Positions 54,901 to 64,000 of a stretch of DNA of 64,000 nucleotides are shown in pieces; positions within the stretch are counted from its first letter, which is position 1; each line of letters begins with the position of its first letter. The position numbers and the translations under genes are program-made. The stretch comes from Apostichopus japonicus (taxonomy: Eukaryota; Echinodermata; Holothuroidea; Aspidochirotida; Stichopodidae). Below the pieces are notes generated by a model. The model had not been told where the DNA came from, made no database searches, and saw nothing but the letters and a program-made list of their open reading frames with translations. Location of the stretch: contig NC_092571.1 in assembly GCF_037975245.1 (NCBI RefSeq), forward strand, positions 9,152,501 through 9,216,500. Direction: 5' to 3'.

Positions 54901-57900
54901 CATTCGATTAATCGGTACCGCACATTCGATTGATCGGTACCGAACATTCGATAGATCAATACCGCACATTCGATTGATCGGTACCGCACATTCGATTGAT
55001 CGGTACCGAACATTCGATTGATCGGTACCGCACATTCGATTGATCGGTACCGCACAATCGATTGATCGGTACGGTACCGAACATTCGATTGTTCGGTATC
55101 GCACATTAGTTGATCGGTACCGAACATTCGATTGATCGGTACCGCATATTCGATTCATCGGTACCGCACATTCGATTGATCGGTACCGCACATTCGATTG
55201 ATCGGTACCGCACATTCGATTGATCGGTACCGCACATGCGATTGATCGGTACCGCACATTCGATTGATCGGTACCGAACATTCGATTGATCGGTAACGCA
55301 CATTCGATTGATCGGTACCGCACATTCGATTGATCGGTACCGAACATTCGATTGATCGGTAACACACATTCGATTGATCGGTACCGAACATTCGATTGAT
55401 CGGTACCGAACATTCGATTCATCGGTAACGCACATTCGATTGATCGGTACCGCACATTCGATTGATCGGTACGGTACCGAACATTCGATTGTTCGGTATC
55501 GCACATTAGTTGATCGGTACCGCACATTCGATTGATCGGTACCGCACATTCGATTCATCGGTACCGAACATTCGATTGATCGGTACCGTACATTCGATTG
55601 ATCGGTACCGAACATTCGATTGATCGGTACCGCACAATCGATTGATCGGTACCGAACATTCGATTGATCGGTACCGAACATTCGATTGATCAATACCGCA
55701 CATTCGATTGATCGGTAACGAACAATCGATTGATCGGTACCGCACATTCGATTGATCGGTACCGCACATTCGATTGATCGGTACAGCACATTCGATTGAT
55801 CGGAACCGCACATTCGATTGATGTGTACCGCATATATGATTGATCGGTACCGCACATTCGATTGATCGGTACCGAACATTCGATTGATCGGTACGGTACC
55901 GAACATTCGATTGTTCGGTATCGCACATTAATTAATCGGTACCGCACATTCGATTGTTCGGTACCGCACAATCGATTGATCGGTACCGCACATTCGATTG
56001 ATCGGTACCGCACATTCGATTGATCGGTACCGAACATTCGATTCATCGGTACCGAACACTCGATTGATCGGTACCGATCATTCGATTGATCGGTACCGAA
56101 CATTCGATTGATCGGTACCGCACATTCGATTCATCGGTACCGAACATTCGATTGATCGGTACCGTACATTCGATTGATCGGTACCGAACATTCGATTGAT
56201 CGGTACCGCACAATCGATTGATCGGTACCGAACATTCGATTGATCGGTACCGAACATTCGATTGATCAATACCGCACATTCGATTGATCGGTAACGAACA
56301 ATCGATTGATCGGTACCGCACATTCGATTGATCGGTACCGCACATTCGATTGATCGGTACAGCACATTCGATTGATCGGAACCGCACATTCGATTGATGT
56401 GTACCGCATATATGATTGATCGGTACCGCACATTCGATTGATCGGTACCGAACATTCGATTGATCGGTACGGTACCGAACATTCGATTGTTTGGTATCGC
56501 ACATTAATTGATCGGTACCGCACATTCGATTGATCAATACCGCACATTCGATTGATCGGTACCGCACATTCGATTGATCGGTACCGAACATTCGATTGAT
56601 CGGTACCGAACATTCGATTGATCGGTACCGCACATTCGATTGATCGGTACCGAACATTCGATTGATCGGTACCGCACATTCGATTGATCGGTACCGAACA
56701 TTCGATTGATCGGTATCGAACATTCGATTGATCGGTACCGCACAATCGATTGATCGGTACCGCACATTCGATTAATCGGTACCGCACATTCGATTGATCG
56801 GTACCGAACAATCGATTGATCGGTACCGCACAATCGATTGATCGGTACCGAACATTCGATTGATCGGTACCGAACATTCGATTGATCAGTACGGTATCGA
56901 ACATTCGATTGTTCGGTATCGCACATTAGTTGATCGGTACCGCACATTCGATTGATCGGTACCGAACATTCGATTGATCGGTACCGAACATTCGATTGAT
57001 CGGTACCGTACATTCGATTGATCGGTACCGAACATTCGATTCATCGGTACCGCACAATCGATTGATCGGTACCGAACATTCGATTGATCGGTACCGAACA
57101 TTCGATTGATCAATACCGCACATTCGATTGATCGGTAACGAACAATCGATTGATCGGTACCGCACATTCGATTGATCGGTAACGAACATTCGATTGATCG
57201 GTACCGCACATTCGATTGATCGGTACCGAACATTCGATTGATCAATACCGCACATTCCATTGATCGGTACCGCACATTCGATTGTTCGGTACCGCACATT
57301 CGATTGATCGGTACCGTACATTCGATTGATCGGTACCGCACATTCGATTGATCGGTACCGAACATTCGATTGATCAATACCGCGCATTCGATTGATCGGT
57401 ACCGCACATTCGATTCATCGGTACGGTACCGAACATTCGATTGTACGGTACCGCATATATGATTGATCGGTACGGCACATTCGATTGATGTGTACCGCAT
57501 ATATGATTGATCGGTACCGCACATTCGATTGATCGGTACCGAACATTCGATTGATCGGTACCGAACATTTGATTGATCGGTACCGAACATTCGATTGATC
57601 GGTACCGAACATTCGATTGATCGGTACCGAACATTCGATTGATCAATACCGCACATTCGATTGATCGGTAACGAACATTCGATTAATCGGTACCGCACAT
57701 TCGATTGATCGGTACCGCACATTCGATTGATGTGTACCGCATATATGATTGATCGGTACCGCACATTCGATTGATCGGTACCGAACATTCGATTGATCGG
57801 TACCGAACATTCTATTGATCGGTACCGAACATTCGATTGATCGGTACCGAACATTCGATTGATCGGTACCGAACATTCGATTGATCAATACCGCACATTC

Positions 57901-60900
57901 GATTGATCGGTAACGAACATTCGATTAATCGGTACCGCACATTCGATTGATCGGTAACGAACATTCGATTGATCGGTACCGCACATTCGATTGATCGGTA
58001 CCGAACATTCGATTGATCAATACCGCACATTCGATTGATCGGTACCGAACATTCGATTGATCGGTACCGAACATTCGATTGATCGGTACCCCACATTCGA
58101 TTCATCGGTACCGCACATTCGATTGATCGGTAACGCACATTCGATTGATCGGTACCGAACATTCGATTGATCAATACCGCACATTCGATTGATCGGTAAC
58201 GAACAATCGATTGATCGGTACCGCACATTCGATTGATCGGTCACGAACATTCGATTAATCGGTACCGCACATTCGATTGATCGGTACCGAACATTCGATT
58301 GATCAATACCGCACATTCCATTGATCGGTACCGCACATTCGATTGTTCGGTACCGCACATTCGATTGTTCGGTACCGCACATATGATTGATCGGTACCGC
58401 ACATTCGATTGATCGGTACCGCACATTCGATTGATCGGTACCGAACATTCGATTGATCGGTACCGAACATTCGATTGATCGGTACCGCACATTCGATTGA
58501 TCGGTACCGAACATTCGATTGATCGGTACCGCACATTCGATTGATCGGTACCGAACATTCGATTGATCGGTACCGCACATTCGATTGATCGGTACCGAAC
58601 ATTCGATTGATCGGTATCGAACATTCGATTGATCGGTACCGCACAATCGATTGATCTGTACCGCACATTCGATTAATCGGTACCGCACATTCGATTGATC
58701 AGTACCGAACATTCGATAGATCAATACCGCACATTCGATTGATCGGTACCGCACATTCGATTGATCGGTACCGAACATTCGATTGATCGGTACCGCACAT
58801 TCGATTGATCGGTACCGCACAATCGATTGATCGGTACGGTACCGAACATTCGATTGTTCGGTATCGCACATTAGTTGATCGGTACCGAACATTCGATTGA
58901 TCGGTACCGCACATTCGATTCATCGGTACCGCACATTCGATTGATCGGTACCGCACATTCGATTGATCGGTACCGCACATTCGATTGATCGGTACCGCAC
59001 ATGCGATTGATCGGTACCGAACATTCGATTGATCGGTACCGAACATTCGATTGATCGGTAACGCACATTCGATTGATCGGTACCGCACATTCGATTGATC
59101 GGTACCGAACATTCGATTGATCGGTAACGCACATTCGATTGATCGGTACCGAACATTCGATTGATCGGTACCGAACATTCGATTCATCGGTAACGCACAT
59201 TCGATTGATCGGTACCGCACATTCGATTGATCGGTACGGTACCGAACATTCGATTGTTCGGTATCGCACATTAGTTGATCGGTACCGCACATTCGATTGA
59301 TCGGTACCGCACATTCGATTCATCGGTACCGAACATTCGATTGATCGGTTCCGTACATTCGATTGATCGGTACCGAACATTCGATTGATCGGTACCGCAC
59401 AATCGATTGATCGGTACCGAACATTCGATTGATCTGTACCGAACATTCGATTGATCAATACCGCACATTCGATTGATCGGTAACGAACAATCGATTGATC
59501 GGTACCGCACATTCGATTGATCGGTACCGCACATTCGATTGATCGGTACAGCACATTCGATTGATCGGAACCGCACATTCGATTGATGTGTACCGCATAT
59601 ATGATTGATCGGTATCGCACATTCGATTGATCGGTACAGCACATTCGATTGATCGGTACAGCACATTCGATTGATCGGAACCGCACATTCGATTGATGTG
59701 TACCGCATATATGATTGATCGGTACCGCACATTCGATTGATCGGTACCGAACATTCGATTGATCGGTACGGTACCGAACATTCGATTGTTCGGTATCGCA
59801 CATTAATTGATCGGTACCGCACATTCGATTGATCAATACCGCACATTCGATTGATCGGTACCGCACATTCGATTGATCGGTACCGAACATTCGATTGATC
59901 GGTACCGAACATTCGATTGATCGGTACCGCACATTCGATTGATCGGTACCGAACATTCGATTGATCGGTACCGCACATTCGATTGATCGGTACCGAACAT
60001 TCGATTGATCGGTATCGAACATTCGATTGATCGGTACCGCACAATCGATTGATCGGTACCGCACATTCGATTAATCGGTACCGCACATTCGATTGATCGG
60101 TACCGAACATTCGATTGATCAATACCGCACATTCGATTGATCGGTACCGCACATTCGATTGATCGGTACCGCTCATTCGATTGATCGGAACCGCACATTC
60201 GATTGTTCGGTACCGCACAATCGATTGATCGGTACGGTACCGAACATTCGATTGTTCGGTATCGCACATTTGTTGATCGGTACCGAACATTCGATTCATC
60301 GGTACCGCACATTCGATTGATCGGTACCGCACATTCGATTGATCGGTACCGAACATTCGATTCATCGGTACCGAACATTCGATTCATCGGTACCGAACAC
60401 TCGATTGATCGGTACCGATCATTCGATTGATCGGTACCGAACATTCGATTGATCGGTACCGCACAATCGATTGATCGGTACCGAACATTCGATTGATCGG
60501 TACCGAACATTCGATTGATCAATACCGCACATTCGATTGATCGGTAACGAACAATCGATTGATCGGTACCGCACATTCGATTGATCGGTACCGCACATTC
60601 GATTGATCGGTACAGCACATTCGATTGATCGGAACCGCACATTCGATTGATGTGTACCGCATATATGATTGATCGGTACCGCACATTCGATTGATCGGTA
60701 CCGAACATTCGATTGATCGGTACGGTACCGAACATTCGATTGTTCGGTATCGCACATTAATTGATCGGTACCGCACATTCGATTGATCAATACCGCACAT
60801 TCGATTGATCGGTACCGCACATTCGATTGATCGGTACCGAACATTCGATTGATCGGTACCGAACATTCGATTGATCGGTACCGCACATTCGATTGATCGG

Positions 60901-63900
60901 TACCGAACATTCGATTGATCGGTACCGCACATTCGATTGATCGGTACCGAACATTCGATTGATCGGTATCGAACATTCGATTGATCGGTACTGCACAATC
61001 GATTGATCGGTACCGCACATTCGATTAATCGGTACCGCACATTCGATTGATCGGTACCGAACAATCGATTGATCGGTACCGCACAATCGATTGATCGGTA
61101 CCGAACATTCGATTGATCGGTACCGCACATTCGATTGATCGGTAACGAACATTCGATTGATCGGTACCGCACATTCGATTGATCGGTACCGAACATTCGA
61201 TTGATCAATACCGCACATTCCATTGATCGGTACCGCACATTCGATTGTTCGGTACCGCACATTCGATTGATCGGTACCGCACATTCGATTGATCGGTACC
61301 GCACATTCGATTGATCGGTACCGAACATTCGATTGATCAATACCGCGCATTCGATTGATCGGTACCGCACATTCGATTGATCGGTACGGTACCGAACATT
61401 CGATTGTACGGTACCGCATATATGATTGATCGGTACCGCACATTCGATCGATCGGTACCGAACATTCGATTGATCGGTACCGAACATTGTATTGATCGGT
61501 ACCGAACATTCGATTGATCGGTACCGAACATTTGATTGATCGGTACCGAACATTCGATTGATCGGTACCGAACATTCGATTGATCAATACCGCACATTCG
61601 ATTGATCGGTACCGCACATTCGATTGATCGGTACCGAACATTCGATTCATCGGTACCGATCATTCGATTGATCGGTACCGCACATTCGATTGATGTGTAC
61701 CGCATATATGATTGATCGGTACCGCACATTCGATTGATCGGTACCGAACAATCGATTGATCGGTACCGCACAATCGATTGATCGGTACCGAACATTCGAT
61801 TGATCGGTACCGAACATTCGATTGATCGGTACGGTATCGAACATTCGATTGTTCGGTATCGCACATTAGTTGATCGGTACCGCACATTCGATTGATCGGT
61901 ACCGCACATTCGATTCATCGGTACCGAACATTCGATTGATCGGTACCGTACATTCGATTGATCGGTACCGAACATTCGATTGATCGGTACCGCACAATCG
62001 ATTGATCGGTACCGAACATTCGATTGATCGGTACCGAACATTCGATTGATCAATACCGCACATTCGATTGATCGGTAACGAACAATCGATTGATCGGTAC
62101 CGCACATTCGATTGATCGGTAACGAACATTCGATTGATCGGTACCGCACATTCGATTGATCGGTACCGAACATTCGATTGATCAATACCGCACATTCCAT
62201 TGATCGGTACCGCACATTCGATTGTTCGGTACCGCACATTCGATTGATCGGTACCGCACATTCGATTGATCGGTACCGCACATTCAATTGATCGGTACCG
62301 AACATTCGATTGATCAATACCGCGCATTCGATTGATCGGTACCGCACATTCGATTCATCGGTACGGTACGGAACATTCGATTGATCGGTACCGAACATTT
62401 GATTGATCGGTACCGAACATTCGATTGATCGGTACCGAACATTCGATTGATCAATACCGCACATTAGATTGATCGGTACCGCACATTCCATTGATCGGTA
62501 CCGAACATTCGATTCATCGGTACCGCACATTCGATTGATCGGTACCGCACATTCGATTGATGTGTACCGCATATATGATTGATCGGTACCGCACATTCGA
62601 TTGATCGGTACCGAACATTCGATTGATCGGTACCGAACATTCTATTGATCGGTACCGAACATTCGATTGATCGGTACCGAACATTCGATTGATCGGTACC
62701 GAACATTTGATTGATCAATACCGCACATTCGATTGATCGGTAACGAACATTCGATTAATCGGTACCGCACATTCGATTGATCGGTAACGAACATTCGATT
62801 GATCGGTACCGCACATTCGATTGATCGGTACCGAACATTCGATTGATCAATACCGCACATTCGATTGATCGGTACCGCACATTCGATTGATCGGTACCGA
62901 ACATTCGATTGATCGGTACCCCACATTCGATTCATCGGTACCGCACATTCGATTGATCGGTAACGCACATTCGATTGATCGGTACCGAACATTCGATTGA
63001 TCAATACCGCACATTCGATTGATCGGTAACGAACAATCGATTGATCGGTACCGCACATTCGATTGATCGGTCACGAACATTCGATTAATCGGTACCGCAC
63101 ATTCGATTGATCGGTACCGAACATTCGATTGATCAATACCGCACATTCCATTGATCGGTACCGCACATTCGATTGTTCGGTACCGCACATTCGATTGTTC
63201 GGTACCGCACATATGATTGATCGGTACCGCACATTCGATTGATCGGTACCGCACATTCGATTGATCGGTACCGAACATTCGATTGATCGGTACCGAACAT
63301 TCGATTGATCGGTACCGAACATTCGATTGATCGGTATCGAACATTCGATTGATCGGTACCGCACAATCGATTGATCTGTACCGCACATTCGATTAATCGG
63401 TACCGCACATTCGATTGATCGGTACCGAACATTCGATAGATCAATACCGCACATTCGATTGATCGGTACCGCACATTCGATTGATCGGTACCGAACATTC
63501 GATTGATCGGTACCGCACATTCGATTGATCGGTACCGCACAATCGATTGATCGGTACGGTACCGAACATTCGATTGTTCGGTATCGCACATTAGTTGATC
63601 GGTACCGAACATTCGATTGATCGGTACCGCACATTCGATTCATCGGTACCGCACATTCGATTGATCGGTACCGCACATTCGATTGATCGGTACCGCACAT
63701 TCGATTGATCGGTACCGCACATGCGATTGATCGGTACCGCACATTCGATTGATCGGTACCGAACATTCGATTGATCGGTAACGCACATTCGATTGATCGG
63801 TACCGCACATTCGATTGATCGGTACCGAACATTCGATTGATCGGTAACGCACATTCGATTGATCGGTACCGAACATTCGATTGATCGGTACCGAACATTC

Positions 63901-64000
63901 GATTCATCGGTAACGCACATTCGATTGATCGGTACCGCACATTCGATTGATCGGTACGGTACCGAACATTCGATTGTTCGGTATCGCACATTAGTTGATC
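51980..64000. repeat. Right-end satellite subfamily rich in +5/-1 bp landmark monomers
   Basis: The compound landmark GGTACGGTACC...TATCGCACATTA recurs about every 0.4-1.4 kb here (for example near 52001, 52490, 53411, 54143, 55072, 55471, 55892, 56469, 58837, 59236, 59768, 60231, 60720, 63555, 63955). It is sparser to the left. Internal block copies include 52.3-53.8 kb with 54.0-55.45 kb (offset 1,658), about 54.5-55.5 with 58.2-59.3 kb (offset 3,765), and about 56.9-59.3 with 61.85-64.0 kb (offsets 4,940, 4,830 and 4,720, stepping by 110 bp or five monomers). A ~0.95-kb block starts near 59790 and 60745. Confidence 0.72.

Larger units (their letters stand above)
30129..64000. repeat. 22-bp satellite array, right segment
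   Basis: Nearly 34 kb of the same 22-bp satellite in the same orientation, still running at the window's right edge. The array is therefore longer than the window. Up to 37109 it is the second copy of the 13-kb duplication. After that, further higher-order blocks follow, described separately. The variant GATGTGTACC...CATATATGATT appears repeatedly (for example near 44287, 46378, 48250, 50717, 55822, 57489, 59587, 60651, 62560). No gene, RNA gene or other mobile element was seen in this stretch. Confidence 0.97.

Noticed and set aside
1-64000. Telomeric repeat, rDNA spacer, tRNA or rRNA content
   Set aside because: The monomer is unlike known telomere repeats, and no rRNA or tRNA-like segment interrupts the array. 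Chromosomal location cannot be told from the sequence.

Overview
The window is almost entirely one eukaryotic satellite-DNA array. It is a 22-bp tandem repeat (core CGATTGATCGGTACCG plus the linker CACATT on the + strand) filling about 57.6 kb, or roughly 2,600 monomers. It is interrupted only by two identical copies of a non-LTR (LINE-type) retrotransposon. The retrotransposon's endonuclease/reverse-transcriptase protein looks like the CR1/L2/Rex1 assemblage of animal LINEs. With the absence of any bacterial gene architecture, this points to a metazoan genome. The species cannot be named from the sequence. I do not recognise the 22-bp satellite.

Layout: 1-13946 satellite; 13947-17124 LINE copy 1 (single 969-codon ORF at 13956-16865, AT-rich 3' UTR, AATAAA, (TATC)6 tail); 17125-26950 satellite; 26951-30128 LINE copy 2 (ORF 26960-29869); 30129-64000 satellite. 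The two LINEs are not independent insertions. They sit at the same place in a ~12.9-kb segment present twice in direct orientation (about 11172-24105 and 24176-37109, offset 13,004 bp), with no difference seen in the stretches compared. One insertion was therefore copied by a later large duplication of the array.

The satellite is organised on several nested scales: the 22-bp monomer; 44-bp and 66-bp patterns of variant monomers; an 814-bp repeat (exactly 37 monomers); higher-order blocks with offsets of about 0.95, 1.66, 2.3-2.4, 2.6-2.7, 3.05-3.2, 3.6, 3.8, 4-4.3, 4.7-4.9 and 6.6 kb; and the 13-kb duplication. Rare length-variant monomers (+5, -1, -4, -5 bp) act as landmarks for these blocks.

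The reverse complement of the consensus has no stop codon in any frame. Because 22 is not a multiple of 3, three monomers (66 nt) translate in every frame into the same 22-residue repeat. This explains the very long minus-strand open frames (up to 764 codons), which I do not regard as genes. The only protein-coding genes I support are the two LINE ORFs. No rRNA, tRNA, CRISPR array or host gene was seen.
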